The notes: generated by a model from the letters alone, not told the origin. Numbered from the stretch's first letter, positions 11,412-20,477 are shown. The stretch is 64,000 nucleotides of DNA from Achromobacter xylosoxidans (GCF_001457475.1 NZ_LN831029.1:1798001-1862000), one strand, 5' to 3'. A program made the numbers and translations.

Positions 11412-11431
11412 CCGGGGCGGAAACGCCTCGG
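11412..11431 (+). terminator. Weak stem-loop after cysN
   Basis: CCGGGGCG, GAAA loop, CGCCTCGG form an 8-bp stem with one G.T pair. A T-rich stretch begins only about 20 nt later, so termination strength is doubtful. Confidence 0.35.
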
Positions 11432-11579
11432 CCGAGCTTGTCTCTGCGGTGTTGTTTTTATTCCAAACCTAATGCTGGCGCGGGTTTCCGGGCGATATCG
11501 CAAGATGAAATCGAATTCTCCGGACGCCGTCTTCGTCTTGCGGTAAAGTGGGGCTGTCTTACGGAAAGGCTTTTGGTGC

Positions 11580-11608
11580 TTGTCAAAGCCACTGTGTTTT
11601 TGTACAGT
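11580..11608 (+). promoter_or_regulatory. LexA (SOS) box overlapping the promoter of the radical SAM gene
   Basis: CTGT-N8-ACAG occurs exactly at 11592-11607, the LexA operator of beta/gammaproteobacteria. It lies inside a promoter-like pair TTGTCA (11580-11585), 17-nt spacer, TACAGT (11603-11608), so LexA binding would block it. The predicted transcription start (about 11615) falls at the ATG 11616, suggesting a leaderless mRNA. Confidence 0.75.
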
Positions 11609-11615
11609 AGTTTTC

Positions 11616-13034
11616 ATGGCACGCACCGATCATTCTTTTCCCGCCGGTTCTGGGTCCCCGGCTGCCGCCCCCGCCGCCTTGCGCGGTCGGGGTGCGGTTA
11701 CTAATGTTCGGCATCGCTTCCAGAAAGATGACCGCGTGCAGGTCGACGATGGCTGGTCCGCTTCGGGCCTCCCGGCAGATTTCGTCGATGCTGTCCCCAA
11801 TAATTCTCCCGATGGCGCGTCCGACACGCTCGGCCTGGTAGACCAGGCCGATGCCGCCGCCGTTACGCCCGCGGCCGCCGTCATCCCCAACCTGCCCGAC
11901 GACCGCCGGGCGCCCGTCGCGCCCAAGACCACCGTCACGGCCGAAGAGGCCCGCAAGATCCTGTCGCGCAACGATTCGCCGGACATCCCCTTCGACGTCG
12001 CCGTCAATCCCTACCGTGGCTGCGAGCATGGCTGCGTCTATTGTTATGCCCGCCCGACCCATTCCTACCTGGGCTACTCCCCCGGCCTCGATTTCGAGAC
12101 GCGGCTGGTGGCCAAGGCCAACGCGATAGAGGCGCTGCGGGCGGAAATCAGCCGCCCGGGTTACAAGCCGTCGCCCATCAACATCGGATCGGCCACCGAC
12201 GCCTACCAGCCCATCGAGCGCGACTGGCGCCTGACGCGCGGCATGCTCGAGCTGATGCTCGAAACCCGCCACCCGGTCACCATCGTCACCAAGAACGCGC
12301 TGGTGGCGCGCGACCTCGACCTCCTGGCGGCGTTGGCCGAACAGAACCTGGTGGTCGTCTACATGAGCATCACCACGCTCGACGCCGGCATGGCCCGCAC
12401 GCTGGAGCCGCGCGCCGCGGCCCCCTGGCGCCGCCTGGAGGCCGTGCGCAACCTCACCGCCGCCGGGGTGCCGGTCGGCGTGCTGGTGGCGCCCGTGATC
12501 CCGTTCATCAACGATGACGCCATGGAACACATCCTGCAGGAATCGAAGGCGGCGGGCGCGCACTACGCCAGCTACACCGTCATCCGCCTGCCCTGGGAAG
12601 TCAAAACCCTGTTCGAGGACTGGCTCAACGCCCATTACCCCGACCGTGCCCAGCGCGTGCTGCACCGCATCGAAGACCTGCGCAACGGCCGCCGCAACGA
12701 TCCCAACTTCGGTTCGCGCATGCGCGGCACCGGCATCTGGGCCGACCTGCTGCGCCAGCGCTTTGCCGTGGCCACCCGCAAGCTGGGCCTGAACCGCCAT
12801 CGCCTGGCGCTCGACTGCGACCGCTTCCAGCCGCCTGCGCCGGTTGGCGCATCCGCCGCCTTGTTCGGCCCGGGCGCCAATATGGCTGATATCCCCGTTT
12901 TTCCATCCCCGGCTGGCGCGAAAGCGTCTTCAGGGGTCCCTTTTGCCAGTGCCGCGCCGGCGGCCGGCGCCTACGGGCGCGGTGCGCGCCAGTTGCGCGC
13001 CATGGTCGCCGGCCAGCTGTCGTTGTTCGACTGA
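11616..13034 (+). CDS. PA0069-family radical SAM protein (SplB-like)
   Basis: Radical SAM enzyme of 472 residues. The 4Fe-4S motif C-x3-C-x2-C sits at Cys136, Cys140, Cys143 (CEHGCVYCYARPTH), following NPYRGC, the layout of spore photoproduct lyase relatives. The N-terminal 130 residues are a proline/alanine-rich lead with the family's RGRGAV segment. ATG 11616 was chosen because it lies just after the promoter and LexA box; a GTG 12 codons earlier would sit upstream of the box. The substrate is unknown; a DNA-lesion or nucleic-acid role would fit SOS control but is inference. Confidence 0.85.
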   Translation: MARTDHSFPAGSGSPAAAPAALRGRGAVTNVRHRFQKDDRVQVDDGWSASGLPADFVDAVPNNSPDGASDTLGLVDQADAAAVTPAAAVIPNLPDDRRAPVAPKTTVTAEEARKILSRNDSPDIPFDVAVNPYRGCEHGCVYCYARPTHSYLGYSPGLDFETRLVAKANAIEALRAEISRPGYKPSPINIGSATDAYQPIERDWRLTRGMLELMLETRHPVTIVTKNALVARDLDLLAALAEQNLVVVYMSITTLDAGMARTLEPRAAAPWRRLEAVRNLTAAGVPVGVLVAPVIPFINDDAMEHILQESKAAGAHYASYTVIRLPWEVKTLFEDWLNAHYPDRAQRVLHRIEDLRNGRRNDPNFGSRMRGTGIWADLLRQRFAVATRKLGLNRHRLALDCDRFQPPAPVGASAALFGPGANMADIPVFPSPAGAKASSGVPFASAAPAAGAYGRGARQLRAMVAGQLSLFD

Positions 13035-13103
13035 CCCGCGGCTTGCCCGGGTTGCCGCCGTGGCGTCGTGCCGCGGTTCTTGATCGCGTTAAAGGAGTTC
13101 CCC

Positions 13104-13556
13104 ATGAACACCGCTCAACTTTCCGTCCTGCCGGATGATCTCGCCGCCGTTTCCCTCACGCCGCTGCGCCGTGCCGCTCAACGCGTCAGGGCCCTTGGCG
13201 CCCGTTTTTCGGGGCTGGCCACGCCTTGGTCCGGCGCGGCGACGGGCCGGGCGGCGGCTGGCGCGGCGACGGTGGACCTGGCGTTGCCTGTCGGCGCAGC
13301 CCCGACGGCGCCCGTCGAGACCGAGCCACGCAAGCGTGAGCGCGCCCTGCCTGGCAAATGGCCGTTCCCCCCGGCCGCCGAAGCTGGCGCGTCCGTCGTC
13401 CGTGGCCCGCGCGAGCGCAGCCTGGGCAATGCCACGGTCGAGCCGGTGTCGGATCAGGTCAGCGTGAAAAGCATGGTGCTGGACGTGGTGCTGGTGTTGG
13501 CCTGGGGCGCGATGATTCCCGCCCTCATGTGGCTGGGCGTGGCCGGCGGCTTCTGA
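13104..13556 (+). CDS. Small hypothetical protein with C-terminal membrane helix
   Basis: 150 residues, not recognised. The sequence is alanine/proline/arginine-rich with no domain signature up to about residue 120, then one predicted membrane helix near the C-terminus (VLDVVLVLAWGAMIPALM). It would be tail-anchored with the N-terminal part in the cytoplasm. The ATG follows a strong AAGGAG, and the gene begins 69 bp after the radical SAM stop, so it could share that transcript. Confidence 0.6.
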   Translation: MNTAQLSVLPDDLAAVSLTPLRRAAQRVRALGARFSGLATPWSGAATGRAAAGAATVDLALPVGAAPTAPVETEPRKRERALPGKWPFPPAAEAGASVVRGPRERSLGNATVEPVSDQVSVKSMVLDVVLVLAWGAMIPALMWLGVAGGF

Positions 13557-13599
13557 AGGACTCGTCGCCGCCCGGGCCGGCACCCGGGCGCAGGGCGGC

Positions 13600-13636
13600 G
13601 CCTTCGCCGCCGGCCCGCCACGGGGCCGGCGAAGGC
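13600..13636. terminator. Strong hairpin in the convergent gap
   Basis: GCCTTCGC-CG-CCGGCCC pairs with GGGCCGG-CGAAGGC apart from a 2-nt bulge. It lies between the small membrane protein gene (+) and the DMT gene (-). No T-run is present on either strand. Confidence 0.5.
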
Positions 13637-14509
13637 TCAGGTCGAGCCAAGCAGTATCACGCCCGCCAGGATCGACAGACAGCCTGCAAGCCTGCCGGGG
13701 CCGACCTTTTCCCGCAGCAGGAACATTCCGGCCAGGGTGCCCAGCATCATCGACATTTCGCGGGCGGGCGCCACCAGGCTCAGCGGTGCGCCGTTGCGCA
13801 GCGCGTAGAGCACCAGGATGTACCCCAGCGGCGACAGCAAGCCCACCGCCAGGGCCAGGTGCCAATGGCCGCGCATCGATTCCCAGGCCTGGGCGCGGCG
13901 GTTCAGCATGTGCGGCGTCATCATGGCGGTGCGGGTGACACAGGTGAACCAGTCGAACAGCACCGGGCTGATCAGCAGCACCTTCACGCCATAGGCATCC
14001 ACCACGGTATAGGCGGCGATGAACAGGCCGATCACCATGCCCCAGCGCACGCCGACCCAGGCCTGTGGGTTGCGGAAGATCGACAGCCGTCCCTGGGTGG
14101 CGATCAGCAACACCCCGATCACCACGCACAGCATGCCGGCAATGCCGGTGCCGGTGGCGGGCTCGCGCAGGAGCAGGAAGGCGCCGGTGGTCGAAAGCAG
14201 GGGGCCGGTGCCGCGCGCAATGGGATAGACCACCGATAGATCCGCCACCTGATAACCGCGCTGCAGGCACAGGCTGTAGCCCAGATGCAACAGGCTGGAG
14301 GTCAGGATCGCGCCGACGACCGGCCAGGTCCACGTCATGCCGTCATGCAACAGCACCCATACCACCCATGGCGCATACAGCACCGATGCGCACAGCCCGT
14401 AGGCGAAGACGAATGGAGCGCCCACCATGGCCGCGCGCTTGGCGAGCAGATTCCACGTTGCGTGGGCCATCGCCGCCAGGACGACCAATAACAGGGACGA
14501 GTACGACAT
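13637..14509 (-). CDS. EamA/DMT-superfamily transporter
   Basis: Inner-membrane transporter of 290 residues with about ten hydrophobic segments in two EamA-like repeats. The N-terminal helix contains the family segment HATWNLLAKRA, the repeat boundary RGTGPLLSTTGAFLLL and the C-terminal repeat REKVGPGRLAGCL. The start at 14509 (MSYSSLLL) is preferred to one 18 codons upstream, which would add a polar N-terminus. DMT proteins export amino acids or other metabolites; substrate not predictable. It ends at the convergent hairpin. Confidence 0.85.
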   Translation of the reverse strand: MSYSSLLLVVLAAMAHATWNLLAKRAAMVGAPFVFAYGLCASVLYAPWVVWVLLHDGMTWTWPVVGAILTSSLLHLGYSLCLQRGYQVADLSVVYPIARGTGPLLSTTGAFLLLREPATGTGIAGMLCVVIGVLLIATQGRLSIFRNPQAWVGVRWGMVIGLFIAAYTVVDAYGVKVLLISPVLFDWFTCVTRTAMMTPHMLNRRAQAWESMRGHWHLALAVGLLSPLGYILVLYALRNGAPLSLVAPAREMSMMLGTLAGMFLLREKVGPGRLAGCLSILAGVILLGST

Positions 14510-14613
14510 GGGGGAACAGCGTCTTATGACGTGTTTGTTACATAAACCGCTAGGGTACCGCAAACCCGCGGGCAGGGCGTCATGTTACCTGAGGCGCCGG
14601 GCAAATTTTGGTG

Positions 14614-14619
14614 TAGAAT
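14614..14619 (+). promoter_or_regulatory. Candidate -10 element of rplS
   Basis: TAGAAT about 130 bp upstream of rplS. No good -35 hexamer is seen at 16-18 nt. It is offered because the only upstream neighbour points away, so rplS needs its own promoter in the 14510-14748 gap. Confidence 0.3.
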
Positions 14620-14748
14620 CATTGGTTTGCCAAATCTCATCCTCTGCTTGCGGTACACGGCCAGGCGCGGTTTTTCAGCCCCGGCCCGAACAACATCGAA
14701 CGGCAAAGCGCTTTAGTCCGCAAAGGCATGATGATCTAGGAGTTCTCA

Positions 14749-15129
14749 ATGAACCTTATCGCTATCCTGGAACAGGAAGAGATTGCCCGCCTGACCGGCG
14801 GTCAAGCCAAGCCTGAATTTGCTCCTGGTGACACCGTCATCGTGAGCGTGAACGTCGTTGAAGGCACCCGCAAGCGCGTGCAGGCCTTCGAAGGCGTCGT
14901 GATCGCCAAGCGCAACCGCGGCCTGAACTCCGCGTTCACCGTGCGCAAGATTTCGTCGGGTGAAGCCGTGGAACGTACGTTCCAGCTGTACTCGCCGCAA
15001 ATCGCCGGCATCGAAGTCAAGCGTCGCGGCGACGTGCGCCGCGCCAAGCTGTACTACCTGCGCAACCGCTCGGGCAAGTCGGCGCGTATCAAGGAAAAGC
15101 TGGTCAGCAAGCAAGCCTCGGCGGCTTGA
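14749..15129 (+). CDS. rplS: 50S ribosomal protein L19
   Basis: Ribosomal protein of 126 residues at the 30S-50S interface. The sequence is typical along its length: [31 protein letters not shown] and [15 protein letters not shown] good Shine-Dalgarno (TAGGAG) precedes the ATG. Its usual operon partners rpsP-rimM-trmD are not upstream; the neighbour there is a divergent DMT gene. It is followed by a terminator at 15209-15240. Confidence 0.98.
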   Translation: MNLIAILEQEEIARLTGGQAKPEFAPGDTVIVSVNVVEGTRKRVQAFEGVVIAKRNRGLNSAFTVRKISSGEAVERTFQLYSPQIAGIEVKRRGDVRRAKLYYLRNRSGKSARIKEKLVSKQASAA

Positions 15130-15208
15130 TCGCTTATCGGCACACGGCCCTACCAGTGTCGGACGCACACGCCATCCAGCGTTTTCGTTCGGCACGGGTT
15201 TCCGGGTT

Positions 15209-15240
15209 AAAAAGGCACCTGCGAGGGTGCCTTTTTCTTT
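15209..15240 (+). terminator. Rho-independent terminator after rplS
   Basis: GGCACC, 6-nt loop, GGTGCC, then TTTTTCTTT, with a facing A-run. It lies between rplS and the Nudix gene, 12 bp before the latter's start. Confidence 0.85.
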
Positions 15241-15252
15241 TTGAAAAGCCGA

Positions 15253-15984
15253 ATGTCTGATTCCTCGTCTTCTGCGCGGCCGCGCCGGCCGCTGGCGCGT
15301 CCCGGGTTCGACCCGGCGTCGCAACCCTGGGTGGTCGCCAACGATTCCCTGCCGGCGGTGCCGGCCGGCCTGCTGACGCCCGACCTGCTGCGCGGCACGC
15401 TCAGCCAGCCGTCCACCTGGACGCTCGAGCTGTCGCGCGACAATGACCTGCGCTATCCCGGCCGCGAAGGCGCCCCGGTGCCCGCGGCCGTGCTGATTCC
15501 GCTGGTGACGCGCGACGATGGCGTGCACATCATGCTGACCCAGCGCGCCGCGCACCTGCACGACCATGCCGGCCAGATCAGTTTTCCGGGCGGCCGTATC
15601 GAGACCAGCGATGCGACGCCGGTCGCCGCGGCGCTGCGCGAGGCGCAGGAGGAAACCGGACTGCCGGCCAACCACGTCGAGGTGCTGGGCAGCATGCCCC
15701 CGTACCTGACCGCCACTGGATTCTCCATCATCCCGGTCGTGTCTTTGGTTACGCCCGGCTTCCAGCTGGCGCCGGACGCGTTCGAAGTCGCCGAGGTGTT
15801 CGAAGTGCCGCTGTCGTTCCTGATGGATCCGGCCAATCACCGTTTGTACGAGGCGCGGCTGGAGGACGGCCGGGTGCGTCACTATTACGGCATGCCGTAT
15901 GGCCGGCACTTCATCTGGGGCGCCACGGCCGGCATGCTGCGCAACCTTTATCACCTGTTGCGCAACGGCTTCGAGCCGCGTTGA
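15253..15984 (+). CDS. Nudix hydrolase, CoA pyrophosphatase type
   Basis: Cytoplasmic pyrophosphohydrolase of 243 residues, probably cleaving CoA or its derivatives. The Nudix box at about residues 116-138 (from GGRIETSD through REAQEETGL) has the metal-binding glutamates REAQEE and the GGRxExxD start typical of the CoA subgroup, preceded by LTQRAAHLHDHAGQISFPGG. The ATG was preferred to a TTG four codons upstream that lies in the rplS terminator tail. Confidence 0.88.
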   Translation: MSDSSSSARPRRPLARPGFDPASQPWVVANDSLPAVPAGLLTPDLLRGTLSQPSTWTLELSRDNDLRYPGREGAPVPAAVLIPLVTRDDGVHIMLTQRAAHLHDHAGQISFPGGRIETSDATPVAAALREAQEETGLPANHVEVLGSMPPYLTATGFSIIPVVSLVTPGFQLAPDAFEVAEVFEVPLSFLMDPANHRLYEARLEDGRVRHYYGMPYGRHFIWGATAGMLRNLYHLLRNGFEPR

Positions 15985-16015
15985 GAGCCGTGCCGGGACC
16001 TGCCAACCAGCGGCT

Positions 16016-16978
16016 TCAATACCGTTGTTGTCCCGCCAGGTTCTCGTCCAGGATGCGCAGGTACAGCGCGTAGCGCGCCGGGTCGATCGCGCCCGCGTCC
16101 AGCGCCGCGACCACGCCGCAACCGGGCTCGTGGCGATGGGTGCAGTTGTAGAAACGGCACGACTCGATCGGCTTGGTGAATTCCGGGAAGCCGCGGATGA
16201 TGTCTTCGCGGCTCAGGTGCTGCAGGCCGAAGGCCTGGAAGCCGGGCGAGTCGATCAGGTCTCCGCCTGGCGCGGGCAGGTGATAGAGGCGGGTGCTGGT
16301 GGTGGTGTGCTTGCCCATGTCCAGCGCCGTCGAGTGTTCCCGGGTGGGCGCCGCGGCGTCCGGCACCAGCGCGTTCAGCAGCGTCGACTTGCCCATGCCG
16401 CTTTGTCCCAGCAGCAGGTTGGTGCGGCCGGCCAGGCGCGGCGCCAGCAGGGTGTGGACCTTTTCGGGTTCAAGCGCGCTCAGTTCGACGATGTCCACGC
16501 CCAGCGCGGCAATCGGCGCCAAGCGGGCGCGGGCGGCGGGTAGCGCGTCGATGATGTCCGTCTTGTTCAGGATGATCAGCGGTTCGATACCGGCGCTCCA
16601 GGCGCCTGCCAGCGCGCGGCCGGTGAGGTCGTCGGAGAAGGTCGGCTGCACCGCCACCACGATCAGCAACTGGTCGACGTTCGATGCGAACTGCTTGGAC
16701 CGCATTTCATCGGAGCGGTACAGCAGATTGCGGCGCGGCAGGATCGCATCGATGGCGCCTTCGTCCTGGCCCTGGCGCGTGATGCGGACGCGGTCGCCGA
16801 CGGCGGCGCCGGCCTTCTTGCCGCGCGGGAAGCATTTGCGCAGGCTGCCGTCGGCCAGCTCGACGGTGTAGTGGCGGCCATGCGCCGCGATGATGCGGCC
16901 TTCGTTGGCGGCATCACCATGCGCGCCCGTCTTGGGCGCTTCCTGGAAGGCGGCCTTGTTGCGATCGTTCATGCTCAT
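16016..16978 (-). CDS. rsgA: Ribosome small subunit-dependent GTPase A
   Basis: 30S-maturation GTPase of 320 residues. An OB-fold is followed by a circularly permuted GTPase domain: G4 NKTD comes before G1 LLGQSGMGKSTLLNAL and G3 DSPGFQAFG. The C-terminal zinc finger supplies CRFYNCTHRHEPGC. The frame is open into the neighbour; I chose the ATG at 16978, which overlaps the stop of the M48 protease gene (ATGA) and gives the usual length. A second ATG two codons in is also possible. Confidence 0.95.
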   Translation of the reverse strand: MSMNDRNKAAFQEAPKTGAHGDAANEGRIIAAHGRHYTVELADGSLRKCFPRGKKAGAAVGDRVRITRQGQDEGAIDAILPRRNLLYRSDEMRSKQFASNVDQLLIVVAVQPTFSDDLTGRALAGAWSAGIEPLIILNKTDIIDALPAARARLAPIAALGVDIVELSALEPEKVHTLLAPRLAGRTNLLLGQSGMGKSTLLNALVPDAAAPTREHSTALDMGKHTTTSTRLYHLPAPGGDLIDSPGFQAFGLQHLSREDIIRGFPEFTKPIESCRFYNCTHRHEPGCGVVAALDAGAIDPARYALYLRILDENLAGQQRY

Positions 16979-18225
16979 GCCGCGGGCGCCGTCAGGTGGC
17001 GGATGCGCACGGCGGCGGGGGGATGGCTGTCGTAGAAGGCGGAGTGCACGGGATCGGGAGTCAGGGTGGCGGCGTTGTCGTCGTAGAGCTTGACCAGGGC
17101 CGATACCAGGCGGTCCGGCGAGCTCTGTTCGGCCGCGTAGCGATCGGCCTCGAACTCGTCGCGGCGCGAGTACCAGCTGGCCAGCGGCGTGAAGATGAAG
17201 GTGAAGACGGGAATGGCCAGGAAGAACAGCAGCAGGGCCATCGCGTCGTTGCGACCGCCCAGCTGGGGCAGTACGCCCAGGCCCACGTAGAACCAGGGTT
17301 GCTGCGCGACCCAGCCCAGGATGGCGAAAAATATCAGGGCCGCCGCGAAGCTGAAGACGATGCGCTTGATGATGTGGCGCTTGGCGAAGTGGCCCAGTTC
17401 GTGCGCCAGCACGGCTTCGATCTCGTCGGCGTTCAGGCGCGCCAGCAGCGTGTCGAAGAACACGATGCGGCGCGAACGGCCGAAACCGGTGAAATAGGCG
17501 TTGCCGTGGGCCGAGCGGCGCGAGCCGTCCATCACGAACAGGCCGTTGAGCGCGAAGCCGCAGCGCTGCGCCAGGCGCTGGATTCGGCCGGCCAGTTCCG
17601 GATCGGACAACGGCGTGAATTTGTTGAACAGCGGCGCGATGAACATCGGATAGACGATGAGCAGCGCCAGGTTGAATGCGGTCCATAGCGCCCAGGCCCA
17701 GACCCACCAATACTGCCCCGCGCTGCCCATCAGCCACAGCACGGCGGCCGCCAGGGGCAGCCCCAGCACCGCCGCCACCAGCAGGCCCTTGGCTGCGTCC
17801 GAGATGAACAGTTCGGGCGTCATGCGGTTGAAACCGAAGCGCGCCTCCAGCTTGAACTGCCGCCACAGCGTGAAGGGCAGGCCCAGCAGGCCCAGCAGCA
17901 GCGCCACCGTCACCAGCAACAGCATCTGGCGCAGGAAGTCGTTGTCGGTGAGCTGGCCCACCCAGAGGTCGATGACCTGCAGGCCGCCCATCAAGGTCAG
18001 GCAGATCAGCAAGATGGCATCATAGGTGCGTTCGAACATGCCCAGCCTGACCCGCGCCACCGTATAGTCGGCCGCGCGCTGGTGGCTGGCCAGGCCGATC
18101 CGATGGGAGAATTCCGGCGGCACCTGGTCGCGATGGCGCGCCACGTGGCGGATCTGGCGGCTGGCCAGCCACATGCGCACGGCGATATCGGTCAGCAGGA
18201 AGGCAACGAACAGCAGTGTGAACAT
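16975..18225 (-). CDS. M48-family membrane metalloprotease (Ste24-like)
   Basis: Membrane-bound zinc endopeptidase of 416 residues. The catalytic HELGH motif (LAHELGHFAKRH, near residue 280) and the third ligand region EFEADRYAAEQ (near residue 360) are intact. Several membrane helices precede and flank the active site, and the length matches the bacterial CAAX-protease-like M48 group rather than short HtpX. It likely works in membrane protein quality control. Translation is coupled to rsgA. Confidence 0.9.
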   Translation of the reverse strand: MFTLLFVAFLLTDIAVRMWLASRQIRHVARHRDQVPPEFSHRIGLASHQRAADYTVARVRLGMFERTYDAILLICLTLMGGLQVIDLWVGQLTDNDFLRQMLLLVTVALLLGLLGLPFTLWRQFKLEARFGFNRMTPELFISDAAKGLLVAAVLGLPLAAAVLWLMGSAGQYWWVWAWALWTAFNLALLIVYPMFIAPLFNKFTPLSDPELAGRIQRLAQRCGFALNGLFVMDGSRRSAHGNAYFTGFGRSRRIVFFDTLLARLNADEIEAVLAHELGHFAKRHIIKRIVFSFAAALIFFAILGWVAQQPWFYVGLGVLPQLGGRNDAMALLLFFLAIPVFTFIFTPLASWYSRRDEFEADRYAAEQSSPDRLVSALVKLYDDNAATLTPDPVHSAFYDSHPPAAVRIRHLTAPAA

Positions 18226-18301
18226 GGGCGATGCGGCTGGCTCAAGTGGGGATGTGCGAAAATTGCGTATTGGAAAATCGCGTGTTTTATAGGCAAATTA
18301 T

Positions 18302-18847
18302 ATGGCTGTGAACGAAAATCGCCTGGTTTGGCTGGACATGGAAATGACCGGCCTGGACCCTGAAAAAGAACGCATCATCGAGGTCGCCGTGGTGGTCACC
18401 GAGGCCGACCTGACCGTGGTCGCCGAAGGCCCCGTGCTGGTGGTGCACCAGTCCGACAGCCTGCTCGACGCCATGGACAACTGGAACAAATCCACCCACG
18501 GCAAGAGTGGCCTGATCGACAAGGTGCGCGCCTCGACGATTTCCGAAGCGCAGGCAGAGGATACGCTGTTGGCGTTTCTCGCGCAGCACGTGCCGGCAGG
18601 CAAGTCGCCGCTGTGCGGCAACACCATCAGCCAGGACCGCCGGTTCATGTTTGCTTACATGCCGCGCCTGGAACAGTTCTTTCATTACCGCAACCTGGAC
18701 GTCAGCACGCTCAAGGAACTGGCGCGCCGCTGGGCGCCGGCCGTGTACAAGGGGTTCGAGAAGAAGAGCCGCCACGAGGCGCTGGCCGACATCTATGAAT
18801 CGATCGACGAACTGAAGTACTACCGCGAGCACTTCCTTAAGGTGTAA
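18302..18847 (+). CDS. orn: Oligoribonuclease
   Basis: 3'-5' exoribonuclease of 181 residues that removes di- to short oligoribonucleotides, including linear pGpG from cyclic di-GMP. DEDDh-family residues are visible in [11 protein letters not shown] (residues 9-19), [12 protein letters not shown] (about 106-117) and the terminal HEALADI. The gene is divergent from the M48 gene with a 76-bp gap. Confidence 0.96.
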   Translation: MAVNENRLVWLDMEMTGLDPEKERIIEVAVVVTEADLTVVAEGPVLVVHQSDSLLDAMDNWNKSTHGKSGLIDKVRASTISEAQAEDTLLAFLAQHVPAGKSPLCGNTISQDRRFMFAYMPRLEQFFHYRNLDVSTLKELARRWAPAVYKGFEKKSRHEALADIYESIDELKYYREHFLKV

Positions 18848-18885
18848 GCCGCCGCCGAACCGTCGGCAACCGCTCGCGAGCCGCC

Positions 18886-19512
18886 ATGTCGTCTTCCCAT
18901 TCCGTCGCCAGGATCCGCGCCGCCGAACGCCAGGCCCTGGCCGAAGGCCGGCGCCTGATGCCGCTGGCGGGCGCGGCGGCGGCCCGTTTCGTGGCGCAGC
19001 GGATCGAGCCCTGCTCGGTGGTGCTGGCGCTGGCCGGACCCGGCAACAATGGCGGCGATGCCCTGGAGGCGGCGACCCGGCTGCGGGAACTGGGCCATGA
19101 TGTGCGGGTCCTGCTGCCGGCGGGCGCTCAATGCCTGCCGCCCGACGCCGCACGCGCGTATGCGGGTTGGGTCGCGGCCGGCGGCATCGCCTTGTCCATC
19201 CTGACTCCCGACCTGTTGCCGGATCTGGTCATCGATGGCCTGTTCGGCATCGGCCTGAATCGTCCGTTGGGGCCTGATTGGCAGGCGCTGGTGGATGCGG
19301 TCAATGGCTGGAACGCGCCCGTGCTGGCGCTGGACGTACCCAGTGGCATCGACGCCGATACCGGTGTGGCACTGGGCCGGCCGATCCGGGCGCGCTGGAC
19401 GCTGTCCTTCATCGGCCGGGCCCGGGGGCTGGCGCTGGCCGCGCAGGCGGCCGGCGAATTGCACCTCGACACGCTGGGGGTGGTAATGCCGGGGGAGGAC
19501 GACGACGCCTGA
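18886..19512 (+). CDS. nnrE: NAD(P)H-hydrate epimerase, stand-alone domain
   Basis: Metabolite-repair enzyme of 208 residues that epimerises damaged NAD(P)HX. The YjeF N-terminal domain is recognised by [16 protein letters not shown] (about residues 47-62), [14 protein letters not shown] and [13 protein letters not shown]. Many bacteria fuse this to the NAD(P)HX dehydratase domain; here the protein stops after the epimerase and no dehydratase gene is adjacent. It begins 38 bp after orn and probably shares its transcript. Confidence 0.88.
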   Translation: MSSSHSVARIRAAERQALAEGRRLMPLAGAAAARFVAQRIEPCSVVLALAGPGNNGGDALEAATRLRELGHDVRVLLPAGAQCLPPDAARAYAGWVAAGGIALSILTPDLLPDLVIDGLFGIGLNRPLGPDWQALVDAVNGWNAPVLALDVPSGIDADTGVALGRPIRARWTLSFIGRARGLALAAQAAGELHLDTLGVVMPGEDDDA

Positions 19513-19547
19513 GAAGGGGCTGTTCCGCGGCCCCTCGGCCCAGGGCG

Positions 19548-20477
19548 CTATGTCGGCCGGCCGCCGAAGCGCGCCGCGATGTCGGCGGCCAGCGGCGTGT
19601 AGCGTTCGTTGTCGCGCCCGGCCAGGGTGTTCAGGTGCGCTTCCGAGGCGTCGAATACTTGCCAGTAGATGCGCCCGCATAGATCGCGGGCCGCGTGGCC
19701 GGGCCAGTTGTCCGGCAGCATGGGGCCGGGCAGGTGGGGATCGTGCAGCACGATCCGGCGCCAATTGTGCAGCAGCATGACGCGCGCGATGAAGGCGTCC
19801 GAAGGCGAGGGCGGGGCTTCCAGCAGTTTTTCCAGCGGGCCGAAATTGCGGCTGAACTGTCGATATTGCTCGGCCACGTCGTCCAGGTTCCAGCACTGCG
19901 AGGCCAGGCTGGCTATCGGCAGGCCGCCGGCGCCGGCCAGGTCGCGCGCCGACAGCACCAGCGCCTTGTCCGGAATGCCCAGCTTTTCCAGGATGCCATG
20001 GGCCGCGCGGGCCTCGGTGTGCGGATGGGCGAACAGCCCCGGCGCGATCATCCCGAACCCTTCCCAGACCAGCTCGCGGCGCAGCTCCGCGCGCTCGGCC
20101 AGCCCGTTGCCGGTGCGAGGCAGCGCCACCAGCGTCCATTCCCCGTTCCATTCCCGCGGCGCGCCGACGTAGATGCGCTGCGAGGCGTGCGCCGTGTGGC
20201 GCAGGCCCTGCTCGGAAATCAGGTAGAGGCTGCGCCGGCCGTGGCGTTCGGACTGCAGCCAGTTCTGCGCCACCAGCCGGAACACGCTGGTGCGCAGCAG
20301 CCGTTCGTTGATGCCCAGCGGGGCCAGCAACTCGATCAGGTCGCCGAGCCAGATGGCGCCGCCGTGCGGCGCAAGGGCGTCGCCCAGCAGGCTGACGCAG
20401 AGCGATTTGGCGCGCGGCGGATCGCTCTTGATGAGGCGTGACAGGTAACGGTCCAGGGGCGACTGAGGGTTTGCCAT
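19548..20477 (-). CDS. paaX: Phenylacetate operon repressor PaaX
   Basis: GntR-like transcriptional repressor of 309 residues that releases DNA on binding phenylacetyl-CoA. The N-terminal winged helix spans about residues 20-85 (LLRTSVFRLVAQNWL is the recognition region), followed by the PaaX-specific central and C-terminal domains. It is divergent from paaA with 172 bp between, where two direct repeats and the paaA promoter lie. Confidence 0.93.
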   Translation of the reverse strand: MANPQSPLDRYLSRLIKSDPPRAKSLCVSLLGDALAPHGGAIWLGDLIELLAPLGINERLLRTSVFRLVAQNWLQSERHGRRSLYLISEQGLRHTAHASQRIYVGAPREWNGEWTLVALPRTGNGLAERAELRRELVWEGFGMIAPGLFAHPHTEARAAHGILEKLGIPDKALVLSARDLAGAGGLPIASLASQCWNLDDVAEQYRQFSRNFGPLEKLLEAPPSPSDAFIARVMLLHNWRRIVLHDPHLPGPMLPDNWPGHAARDLCGRIYWQVFDASEAHLNTLAGRDNERYTPLAADIAARFGGRPT

